Source of the DNA: Candidatus Eiseniibacteriota bacterium
Lineage (GTDB): Bacteria > Eisenbacteria > RBG-16-71-46 > CAIMUX01
Direction: 5' to 3'
DNA: 29,481 nt
Assembly (NCBI GenBank): GCA_029569475.1
Contig: JAKQSZ010000003.1
Span: forward strand, 1-29,481
Position numbers and translations under genes: made by a program. The notes under the pieces were generated by a model. That model made no database searches. It was not told where the DNA came from and saw only the letters and a program-made list of their open reading frames with translations. Each line of letters begins with the position of its first letter. Within the stretch, counting starts at the first letter, position 1. Positions 1 to 6,184 of the stretch are shown here, one piece after another.

Positions 1-4
1 TCTA

Positions 5-22
5 AATAGCTTCGCATGATTC
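5..22 (+). repeat. IS630 left terminal inverted repeat
   Basis: This 18-bp end begins AATAGCTTCGCATG and is an exact reverse complement of 1189-1206. Counting the duplicated TA and the flanking C/G of the target, the visible inverted match is 21 bp (2-22 with 1189-1209). Confidence 0.93.
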
Positions 23-61
23 AAAATCACCTGGGACGTTAAGATCGGATCTCATATGGAG

Positions 62-141
62 TTGTGGGCTTCACAGCGTGAGACCTCACCTGTATTTCTG
101 GAGGTGACCAAACCAAACCAGAATACAAGGAGGTCCCACAA
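62..141 (+). promoter_or_regulatory. Leader stem-loop covering transposase RBS and start
   Basis: The transposase leader can fold back on its own start region. TTGTGGG (62-68) is complementary to CCCACAA (135-141, reaching the A of the ATG). GACCTC (82-87) is complementary to GAGGTC (130-135). The 89-101 segment pairs imperfectly with 118-130, with one bulge on each side. The Shine-Dalgarno GGAGGT (129-134) is inside the stem. In other IS elements similar structures block translation of transposase from read-through transcripts while allowing it from the element's own shorter transcript. The fold is seen; the regulatory role is inferred. Confidence 0.45.
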
Positions 142-1175
142 TGCGAACTCGGCTCCGCCTGCCCCGATCCAGCCGACGGCGTTTGCAGCGACTCGACCGC
201 AAGACCCGCGATGCCAACCTGCGCGTCCGTTGCCGGGTGATCCTCAAGGTGGACCAAGGGCTCTCGGCTCGGGCGGCCGCCCGGGAGATCGGGTGTGTGC
301 CTTCGACCGCCGCCCGGATCGTAGCGCGTTTCCTCGAGCAGGACGAGGCTTCCCTCTACGATCGTCGGGCCGAGAACGGGCAACGGAAGGTCGACGACGA
401 TGTCCGTCAGGCTCTCCGGGAAATCCTGCTCAGGACCCCGGATGCCTTTGGCTATCAACGAACCAGCTGGTCCCTGGAAGTTCTGGCCCGGGTCCTCGCC
501 GAGACCACCCACATCCAGATCTCCGTCGGTCACCTCTGGAAGGTCCTTCGAGAGCTGAAGGTCCGCTGGGGCTGCGCTCGGCCGATCGTGGCCTGTCCCT
601 GGCCAGCCGCCCGGCGCAGACGGCGCGTGAGAGAGCTCCGCGAGCTGCAGCGCCATCCACCTCGACGAGAGGTCGTACTCTTTTCCGACGAGGTCGATAT
701 CCATCTGAACCCCCGGGTCGGCCGGGACTGGATGCTGAGTGGCCACCAGAGGCTGGTGCTGACACCGGGGAAGAATCAGAAAGCGTTCATCGCGGGTGCC
801 TACGACCCGCGGACCGGTCGGATCGTCTGCGTGGATGGAGACCGCAAGGCCGTCTGGCTCTTCCTCAACCTCCTCCGAGCTCTCCTGCAGGTCTACCGCT
901 CGGCGCGCCGCATCCACGTCATCCTCGACAACTACACGATCCACAAGAGTCGGGCGGTGGTGGCCTTTCTCCGGACCATCGGCGAGAAGATCCTCCTGCA
1001 CTTCCTCCCGCCCTATTGCCCGGAGGAGAACCGTATCGAGCGCCTCTGGAGAGACGTGCATGACAACGTCACTCGGAATCATCGGTGTAAGACCCTCCAG
1101 GACCTCCTGGACCAGGTTTATCTCTATCTGGATTCCAGACTCCTTGTCCGCTGGGGCACCTGCCGGCATGTATGA
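141..1175 (+). CDS. IS630-family DDE transposase
   Basis: A 344-residue transposase that should cut and join the element ends at TA dinucleotides. The N-terminal third is a homeodomain/helix-turn-helix DNA-binding region of the winged-helix IS630 type (RAAAREIGCVPSTAARIVARF, about residues 35-57). The C-terminal half is the RNase H-like catalytic core. The triad is visible as D183 (FSDEVDIHLNP), D263 (HVILDNYTIHKS) and E300 (NRIERLWRDVH), a DD36E spacing that fits the family. ATG 141 is chosen because GGAGGT lies at 129-134. The gene fills the space between the inverted repeats and has no frameshift or stop, so the protein should be functional. Confidence 0.95.
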   Translation: MRTRLRLPRSSRRRLQRLDRKTRDANLRVRCRVILKVDQGLSARAAAREIGCVPSTAARIVARFLEQDEASLYDRRAENGQRKVDDDVRQALREILLRTPDAFGYQRTSWSLEVLARVLAETTHIQISVGHLWKVLRELKVRWGCARPIVACPWPAARRRRRVRELRELQRHPPRREVVLFSDEVDIHLNPRVGRDWMLSGHQRLVLTPGKNQKAFIAGAYDPRTGRIVCVDGDRKAVWLFLNLLRALLQVYRSARRIHVILDNYTIHKSRAVVAFLRTIGEKILLHFLPPYCPEENRIERLWRDVHDNVTRNHRCKTLQDLLDQVYLYLDSRLLVRWGTCRHV

Positions 1176-1188
1176 CCGACGCGTTGCA

Positions 1189-1206
1189 GAATCATGCGAA
1201 GCTATT
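1189..1206 (-). repeat. IS630 right terminal inverted repeat
   Basis: Exact reverse complement of 5-22. It starts 13 bases after the transposase stop, which leaves almost no spare sequence at the right end, as is usual in this family. Confidence 0.93.
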
Positions 1207-1431
1207 TAGGTCATCCTCGATGGCCATGCAGCGCGACGAGTAGAGGGAACCTTTCGATGGCGTTAGATACTCTCGGCGTGTCGTTGGTGTATCAATCCGT
1301 GGGGCAACAGAAGCGATTGCTCGGATCGGCTGCCCCTGAGAGGTATAGGCCGCTGGCACGGCATGGGGGCGGAAACCAAACTAGGACGTTATGATTGGAG
1401 CACCAGATCTTCGAACTGTTTCATCTGCTGC

Positions 1432-1740
1432 CTATCTATGATCCCCGATTTGGGCGATGGGCCGGAGTGCTCGTTCAGTAATCGCTGAGCGACAGGCTGT
1501 CTCCGGTAGGGACAATATGTGCTGCTGAATCTCAGGGGCGAGGCGTGACAGAGCCATGACCTGGGTTACGCGGGCGCGCGTGATCCCTTCACAGCGGGCG
1601 ATTTCGGCCTGACTCCCGATCTCGTCGTCGTCTAGCTGCCGCCGCCACTCCTGGGCCTTCCGGAGGAGCTCGACCACCCGAGGCGTTCGGGGCTGCCTGG
1701 GAGGCTTGGCCGGGCGCCGTGCCTTGGCCGCCACGTTCAC
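1432..1740 (-). CDS. Small recombinase-associated HTH protein, probably a relic
   Basis: An open frame of 102 codons from a GTG start. It contains a KorB/ParB-like helix-turn-helix: an alanine/isoleucine recognition region (SQAEIARCEGITRARVTQVM, about residues 43-62) followed by LAPEIQQHILSLP and TERALRPIA. I recognise this order from small proteins often encoded beside serine recombinases, where the conserved tail continues past LRPIA with a tryptophan-containing segment. Here it stops almost at once (QIGDHR). Upstream, the same frame stays charged and coding-like (KRRVTADRV), whereas a beta-strand-like segment (HEQIVEIALGPKG) lies in another frame, which suggests a frameshift near 1790-1800. 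No recombinase gene is nearby. The family assignment is from memory of the motif and is moderate; the relic status is inferred. Confidence 0.5.
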   Translation of the reverse strand: MNVAAKARRPAKPPRQPRTPRVVELLRKAQEWRRQLDDDEIGSQAEIARCEGITRARVTQVMALSRLAPEIQQHILSLPETACRSAITERALRPIAQIGDHR

Positions 1741-2203
1741 GACCCGGTCCGCAGTGACGCGCCTCTTGAGGGGACGCTCCCGTTCTCGAACGCGCCCTTG
1801 GGCCCCAAGGCGATCTCCACAATCTGCTCGTGGAACTCGGCCACCGGTGCGCCGTTGTGGCCGACGGGGGCGACGTGGAGAACCCGAAACCAGACCTCTG
1901 GCGGTCCCGGCCGGCGGGTTCGCAACCTGTTACTCTTGGGTGCGCGCGTGGTCGTGCTGGTCGCCCAGGAGGGGTTCGAGCGGGTCTTCGGCCTCCGGCC
2001 GTTCAAACGCAATCGCATGAACAACGGATCGATCCCGTGCTTGCTAGCGCAGTACCGGATCCATGAACAGGACGGGCGAACAGCATGACGGGTGGGGACG
2101 TCCTCCACCGCGTCGACCGCAGGTGGACAGCATGTGCGGCAATGCCGCGCGGGAGAGTGATGGTCCCATCCTGTTTCTGCCGCTCACCCATCGGAGGTGC
2201 CTC
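1741..2203. other. Gap, possible eroded 5' part of the HTH gene
   Basis: No convincing gene. Several open frames cross this stretch on both strands, but none has a recognisable domain or a good ribosome site. On the minus strand, about 1790-1880 reads like the N-terminal strand of the HTH protein below it but in a different frame. The right end contains the leader of the transglutaminase gene (GGAGGT at 2193-2198). Confidence 0.35.
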
Positions 2204-3340
2204 ATGATCGTCCCTTTGTTCCTTCTGCTGCTCGCCCAGGCTGCCCCCGCCGACGAGGCGTCGATCGCGGAGCGCTATCACGAGGTCGACCAGCAGCGGC
2301 AGGCTTGCTGGAGCACGAAGGACTGGGCATGCGTCGAGAACGTCCTTGAGGGCATGCTGGTCGATCCGGATTTCCGGCAGATTCCCGCGCTCTATCGCAA
2401 CACGCTTTATAACCTCGCCTGCGCGCACGCGCTCCAGGGAGAGCGGGCCGAGGCGCTGCGCCGCCTGGCCGAATCCGTCGACGCGGGATACGACAACTAC
2501 ATCGGCACGCGCTTCGATTCGGACTTCACCGATCTGCGCGGAGATTCGACCTTTGTGTGGATCCTCGACGGGATGCGCCGATCGCTCGGCGTGACCTGGG
2601 ATCCGGCCAGGTCCACGAACCCCCCCACGATTCGTACCGACCGGATGACCGTTCCGGAGCTGGTGCAGTTGCGGTCACAGTATGAGTTGGACCAGGTGGT
2701 GGCGGGCGCCGCCGATGACTATGAACGCGTGCGTCGGATTACGAGCTGGACCCACGGCCGGTGGTCGCATAACGGCAACAACGAGCCCTCCCAGCCCGAT
2801 CCGCTGACCATCCTGCGCGAAGCCGGGGAGGGGAAGATGTTCCGGTGCGTCGAGTACGGCACCGTGGTCGCCGGGGCCGCCCGCGCGCTCGGGATGCCGG
2901 CACGCGTGCTGGCCCTGAAGACGCACGACGTCGAGACGCGGCCGTCCGGCGCGGGACACGTGGTCGCCGAAGTCTGGCTGCGCGACCAGAAGAAGTGGAT
3001 CTTCGCCGACGGCCAGTTCGACGTCATCCCCGAGCGGGACGGCCGTCCCCTCAGCGGATCCGAGTTCGCGGAAGCGATGTGGGACGGAGGAGACCTGCCG
3101 GAGTGCCGGTCCACAAGCCAGGCCTCGTGCTCGGACTACCTTCGGTGGGTGACGCCCTACCTCTATTACCTGGACTACTCCCTCGATCAGCGGATGTTCG
3201 TCTCGAAGCAGGAAGGGTCACTGATGATGGTGCCCAAGGGGGCGCCCGATCCCAAGGTCTTCCAGCAACGGTGGCCGATCGGCCCGTGCACCTACATCTC
3301 CGATCCGCTGGTGTTCAACCGTCCGCCGGAAGGGGAGTAG
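2204..3340 (+). CDS. Secreted transglutaminase-like protein
   Basis: A 378-residue exported protein. The start ATG 2204 has GGAGGT seven bases upstream and opens a short signal peptide (MIVPLFLLLLAQAAPADE). An in-frame opening further upstream lacks a ribosome site. Residues about 20-110 are alpha-helical and look like a TPR-type segment (YNLACAHALQGERAEALRRL). Residues about 160-290 form a transglutaminase-like fold with a visible Cys-His-Asp triad: C215 in FRCVEYG, H252 in GHVVAEVWL and D269 in FADGQFD. Members of this superfamily act as peptidases, amidases or cross-linkers; the sequence does not settle the substrate. The gene stands alone, downstream of the IS and convergent with the dehydrogenase. 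Confidence 0.8.
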   Translation: MIVPLFLLLLAQAAPADEASIAERYHEVDQQRQACWSTKDWACVENVLEGMLVDPDFRQIPALYRNTLYNLACAHALQGERAEALRRLAESVDAGYDNYIGTRFDSDFTDLRGDSTFVWILDGMRRSLGVTWDPARSTNPPTIRTDRMTVPELVQLRSQYELDQVVAGAADDYERVRRITSWTHGRWSHNGNNEPSQPDPLTILREAGEGKMFRCVEYGTVVAGAARALGMPARVLALKTHDVETRPSGAGHVVAEVWLRDQKKWIFADGQFDVIPERDGRPLSGSEFAEAMWDGGDLPECRSTSQASCSDYLRWVTPYLYYLDYSLDQRMFVSKQEGSLMMVPKGAPDPKVFQQRWPIGPCTYISDPLVFNRPPEGE

Positions 3341-3385
3341 GGAGGGCGCCGGTTCCTCGCGGACACTGGCACCGTCCGAAGGTAG

Positions 3386-3520
3386 CGGTGGGACCGGACG
3401 GGTGCATCGCGCCGGCGGCATGGGGACTGATCGGGCGCCTCGGGCCGACGGCATGGGGATCGGACGGGCGCCTCGGACGTTTCGGTCCGCGGCATGGTGG
3501 CCGATCGGGTGCCTCGGGGT
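3386..3520. repeat. Degenerate tandem repeat between convergent genes
   Basis: Three clear copies plus one partial copy of a unit with core GGCATGGGG followed by ATCGGACGGGCGCCTCGG-like sequence. The GGCATGG cores start at 3417, 3450 and 3491, so spacing is 33 and 41 bases. A partial first copy begins near 3386. The array fills most of the 248-base gap between the transglutaminase and dehydrogenase stops. No gene or U-tracted terminator is seen there. Confidence 0.7.
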
Positions 3521-3588
3521 TGCTGCGGGTCCGGGCACGACTCCACCGTGACCACCGGCTTCCACCGGTCCGATGGGGATCCGCCCGA

Positions 3589-4290
3589 TCAGAACGGGTT
3601 CGTTGCCCAGACGGAAAGCTCGGGAATGAACCCGCGGTCGTCCATCTCCAGCGCTCCGACGATCGCGTCGGCGACTTCCGATCCCCGCAGCTTCTTCGGC
3701 GACTCCTCCTGGGGGCGGCCCACCTTGGCGAAGAACGGAGTCTGGACCTCGCTCGGGTTGACCAGCATCACGCGCACGTTGTGCCGGCGCAGCTCGTCGC
3801 GCCAGCACTCGGTCATTCCCCGCAGGGCGAACTTCGATCCGGAGTATGCCGTGCCGCCCCGGCCGCCTTTCAGACCGGAGGTCGAGGAGATGCAGATCAG
3901 GTTCCCCGAACCCTGCCGGATGAAGTGCCGCGCCGCCTCGCGGGCGACCAGCATCGGCCCCACCACGTTGGTGGCAAAGACGGACTGGAGCTCATCGACG
4001 GTGATCTCGGTCAGCGGTTTGAAGATCCCGAAGCCCGCGTTGTTGACCGCGATGTCGATGCCGCCGAAACTCTCGACGACCTGTCGCACGGCGCGCACGA
4101 CGTCCTCTTCCACCGCGACATCTCCCTGGATGGCGAGCGCTCCGAGGTCCCGGGCCGCGTCCTGCAGCGGCCTGCCGCGGCGCGCCATGATCGCCACCTG
4201 CGCCTCGCGGGCGCGAAGGGCCTCCGCGATGGCATAGCCGATTCCCTCGCTACCGCCGGTCACCAATGCTCGCGAGCCTTTCAGGTTCAT
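3589..4290 (-). CDS. Short-chain dehydrogenase/reductase
   Basis: A 233-residue classical SDR. The Rossmann glycine motif TGGSEGIG is at 11-18, NNAG at 83-86, the catalytic serine at 135-136 (CISSTSG) and the YxxxK pair at Y149/K153 (YSGSK). ARR after strand 2 favours NADP(H). Start ATG 4290 has an AGGAGG ribosome site five bases upstream; the open frame further upstream is not coding-like. It would oxidise or reduce an alcohol/carbonyl group, with unknown substrate. It lies 106 bases downstream of the selenoprotein gene on the same strand and is probably co-transcribed with it. Confidence 0.9.
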   Translation of the reverse strand: MNLKGSRALVTGGSEGIGYAIAEALRAREAQVAIMARRGRPLQDAARDLGALAIQGDVAVEEDVVRAVRQVVESFGGIDIAVNNAGFGIFKPLTEITVDELQSVFATNVVGPMLVAREAARHFIRQGSGNLICISSTSGLKGGRGGTAYSGSKFALRGMTECWRDELRRHNVRVMLVNPSEVQTPFFAKVGRPQEESPKKLRGSEVADAIVGALEMDDRGFIPELSVWATNPF

Positions 4291-4396
4291 GTTTCCTCCT
4301 TGCTGGGATGATTCGCGGCTCCCCTCGTCGGGCGAATGGTCAGGACGACTTGCCGGACTGCTGGTCAAGGCCATTTGGTCGCCACCATCGGTGGGA

Positions 4397-5101
4397 CTAT
4401 CTTCGCGTCGCTCCCGCGGCTTCCACGAGCCGCGCGAGCACCTCGTAGGACTGCGCGCCGACCACCTGCCGGCCACCCGCCTCGTAGGTGGGGACGGCGT
4501 TGATGCCGGCGGCGACGCTGCTGCTCCACTCCCGGTTGATCTGCTCCTTGTACAACCGTTCCTCGAGTACCCGGCGCGCCGTGGCGGCGTCGAGCCCGAT
4601 GGAGGACGCCAGGGCGACCAGCACGTCGGGCTCGGAGATGTTGCGGGCCTTGGCGAAGTAGGCGTGGAAGACGGCACGATGGAACTCCGGGCCTTTGCCC
4701 TGCTCCGTGGCCCAGGCGCCGAGTTCCTGGGCCAGCCGGCTATTATAGGTCATCGTCCGCTCGGTCATGGGGAGCCCCTCGGCCTCGGCGAGTTCCCGCA
4801 ATCGCCGTCTCGACGCTTCCCTTCGAGCGGAGTCGGCGGAGCCGAAGAGGCGGCTCAGTTCGATCCCCTCCGCCGGCGTGTCGGGGTGCAAAGGGAAGTT
4901 GATGTATTCGACGGTGATGTCATACGTGCTCTGGAGCTTCTCAATACGCACGGTACTGAGGTAGCACCAGGGTCACACGTAGTCGCTGTAGACGCGGAGC
5001 AGGACCGGCTCCGCGGCCTGGGCGCCCTGGCCGGCGCCGAGCGCGGCAAGCAGGATGAGGGGCGTCCATGCGATCCGGGCCAGGAACGGGGGAAAAGGCA
5101 T
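4397..5101 (-). CDS. Secreted FrnE/DsbA-family selenoprotein (UPWC active site)
   Basis: A continuous 234-codon frame if the single in-frame TGA at 4973-4975 is decoded as selenocysteine. ATG 5101 has GAGGAG nine bases upstream and opens a signal peptide (LILLAALGAGQGAQAAE). The thioredoxin fold starts RVYSDYV, then TGA, then PWC (U43-P-W-C46), then an FrnE-like body with FPLHPDTPAEGIE and a helical insertion. The cis-proline loop INAVPTYEAGG precedes GAQSYEVLARLV, as in FrnE/DsbA oxidoreductases. The TGA falls on the residue that is the nucleophilic cysteine in relatives, and the frame resumes perfectly for more than 190 codons. It would act in thiol-disulfide or selenide redox chemistry outside the cytoplasm. 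A naive gene call would split it at the TGA. The alternative is a Cys-to-stop mutation; the hairpin after the TGA argues against that. Confidence 0.82.
4931..4970 (-). promoter_or_regulatory. Bacterial SECIS-like hairpin
   Basis: Starting three bases after the UGA, the message folds as follows. CUGG (4970-4967) pairs with CCAG (4934-4931). After a U-U mismatch, GCU (4965-4963) pairs with AGC (4938-4936). After a small internal loop, CUCAGUAC (4960-4953) pairs with GUAUUGAG (4947-4940), with one G-U pair. The apical loop is CGUGC (4952-4948), with G at its second position. The loop starts 20 bases after the UGA, inside the window of about 16-37 bases usual for bacterial SECIS elements that recruit SelB. 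Fifteen base pairs in total within coding sequence make a chance fold unlikely, though no energy was computed. Confidence 0.75.
4973..4975 (-). other. In-frame TGA, predicted selenocysteine codon
   Basis: On the minus strand the codons read TAC GTG TGA CCC TGG TGC, that is Y-V-U-P-W-C. In FrnE and DsbA relatives this position is the N-terminal cysteine of CPWC. Replacement of a redox cysteine by Sec in a UxxC motif is the classic selenoprotein pattern. Confidence 0.8.
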
Positions 5102-5314
5102 CGGGAGTATCTCCTCATGCGGATGAGCGTCCATGTTGACGAAAGGATGGTTTCGGTGGATCTCAGCGGATACAGGTGCTCGGGGACCCGAGTCGCCGTC
5201 TGCTGTCCTTCTGCTCTGCCCGCCATCGTACCCCGCGAAACGGATTGTGTCCCGCTGGCGGAATCCCACCTCCGCGGGCGTTTCCGCTGGCCATCACCCA
5301 CCAGGGCGGGAGAC

Positions 5315-5334
5315 GCCGGGTGTCAACTCCCGGC
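5315..5334. repeat. Inverted repeat in divergent intergenic region
   Basis: GCCGGG (5315-5320) and CCCGGC (5329-5334) form a perfect 6-bp dyad with an 8-base centre. It lies between the divergent selenoprotein and TetR genes, 15 bases before the TetR -35 box. It may be a second protein-binding site or a transcript hairpin; there is no U-tract. Confidence 0.35.
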
Positions 5335-5348
5335 ATGACCACTTCGAA

Positions 5349-5377
5349 TTGACAGGCGTTCCGAGTTGATTGATCAT
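5349..5377 (+). promoter_or_regulatory. Promoter of the tetR-type gene
   Basis: A perfect -35 TTGACA (5349-5354), a 17-base spacer and a 4/6 -10 GATCAT (5372-5377). Transcription would begin near 5384, only a few bases before ATG 5387, so the mRNA would be nearly leaderless. That agrees with the absence of a Shine-Dalgarno sequence. Confidence 0.5.
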
Positions 5378-5381
5378 TCAA
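5366..5381. promoter_or_regulatory. Palindromic operator overlapping the -10 box
   Basis: TTGATTGATCATTCAA is a 16-bp palindrome with one mismatched pair. It covers the proposed -10 element immediately upstream of the TetR start. TetR regulators typically bind such dyads as dimers and repress their own and neighbouring promoters, so autoregulation is the simplest reading. Confidence 0.6.
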
Positions 5382-5386
5382 CCAAG

Positions 5387-6184
5387 ATGAGCTCTTCCGG
5401 AACCAGGGACCGCATCCTCGAGGCGGCGCGGCGCCTCTTCCACGAGCAGGGGTACTCCGCGACCGGGATCTCGACGATCCTCCGGGAGGCTGATGTCAAC
5501 CCCGGCAGCCTCTACCACTTCTATCCCAGCAAGGAAGCGCTGCTGGCGGGGGTCCTGGAGTATTACGTCGAGCTGCTGGAGCCGCGCATCATGGGACCCG
5601 CCCGAGCCACCAGCCGTGACCCGATCGAGCGGATCTTCGGCCTGTTGCGCCTCTACCGGGACGGCCTCGAGGCGAGCGGTTGCCGGATGGGCTGCCCGAT
5701 TGGGAACCTGGCACTGGAAGTCGCCGACTCGCACCCGGAAGTCCGCCCGCTCATCGACCGCAACTTCCGCAACTGGATCGGTCAGGTGGAATCGTGGCTC
5801 GTCGAGGGGAGCGACCGTCTGCCGCCGGGAACCGATTTCCGCCAGGTCGCCGAGTTGGTGTTGACCGTGATGGAAGGCGGCATCATGCAGGCCCGCGCCT
5901 CCGGCGATCTGGGGGCCTTTGATGGCGCCGTGGCGCAGCTGCGGATCTACCTGGATCTGCTTCAGGCGGCCCGGCAAACGCCGAATCAGGCTCGAACACG
6001 AGCGCGAGCGAACAAGAGCACGCGGACAAGCCGCGGGACGAGAGCAGAGAGGATTGCCGGAACGCGTACCGGCGCCAAGAACAAGAACTCAGACAAGGAA
6101 GCAGGACCCACATGCCCACGCCGGATAGCCCCCGTCCCTCCATTCCCAGGACCGGAAACGCCTTCATCGCGCTGGCGCTCATGA
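5387..6184 (+). CDS. TetR/AcrR-family transcriptional regulator
   Basis: A 265-residue regulator. Residues about 6-52 are the TetR DNA-binding domain, with the helix-turn-helix GISTILREADVNPGSLYHF. The ligand domain contains ASGCRMGCPIGNLALEVAD, typical of the LmrA/YxaF branch. ATG 5387 is preferred; a TTG seven codons upstream lies inside the operator. The canonical fold ends near residue 200. The last ~65 residues are a basic Arg/Lys/Thr-rich tail unusual for the family, and the final 73 bases overlap the next gene. The tail may be real or may reflect a lost stop. The cluster position suggests control of the selenoprotein/SDR pair and of the SRPBCC gene. Confidence 0.88.
   Translation: MSSSGTRDRILEAARRLFHEQGYSATGISTILREADVNPGSLYHFYPSKEALLAGVLEYYVELLEPRIMGPARATSRDPIERIFGLLRLYRDGLEASGCRMGCPIGNLALEVADSHPEVRPLIDRNFRNWIGQVESWLVEGSDRLPPGTDFRQVAELVLTVMEGGIMQARASGDLGAFDGAVAQLRIYLDLLQAARQTPNQARTRARANKSTRTSRGTRAERIAGTRTGAKNKNSDKEAGPTCPRRIAPVPPFPGPETPSSRWRS

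Larger units (their letters stand above)
5..1206 (+). mobile_element. IS630-family insertion sequence, complete
   Basis: A 1.2-kb element bounded by perfect 18-bp inverted repeats (5-22 and 1189-1206) and flanked by the dinucleotide TA (3-4 and 1207-1208). It carries a single transposase gene with an intact DDE triad. The outer flanking bases are C at 2 and G at 1209, so the empty site would read CTAG, the known preferred target of IS630-type elements, which insert at TA and duplicate it. Perfect ends and an uninterrupted transposase suggest recent insertion and a potentially active copy. Confidence 0.93.

Noticed and set aside
39..1169. A 376-codon frame antisense to the transposase
   Set aside because: No recognisable motifs; mirror of the IS630 DDE gene.
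1194..1394. A 66-codon plus-strand gene starting in the IS right end
   Set aside because: Its start lies inside the inverted repeat, it has no RBS, and the product has no recognisable features.
4397..5101. Reading the DsbA-type gene as a pseudogene broken by a nonsense codon
   Set aside because: The TGA sits exactly on the redox cysteine, the rest of the frame is intact over more than 190 codons, and a SECIS-like hairpin follows at the right distance. It remains the main alternative until Sec machinery is confirmed.
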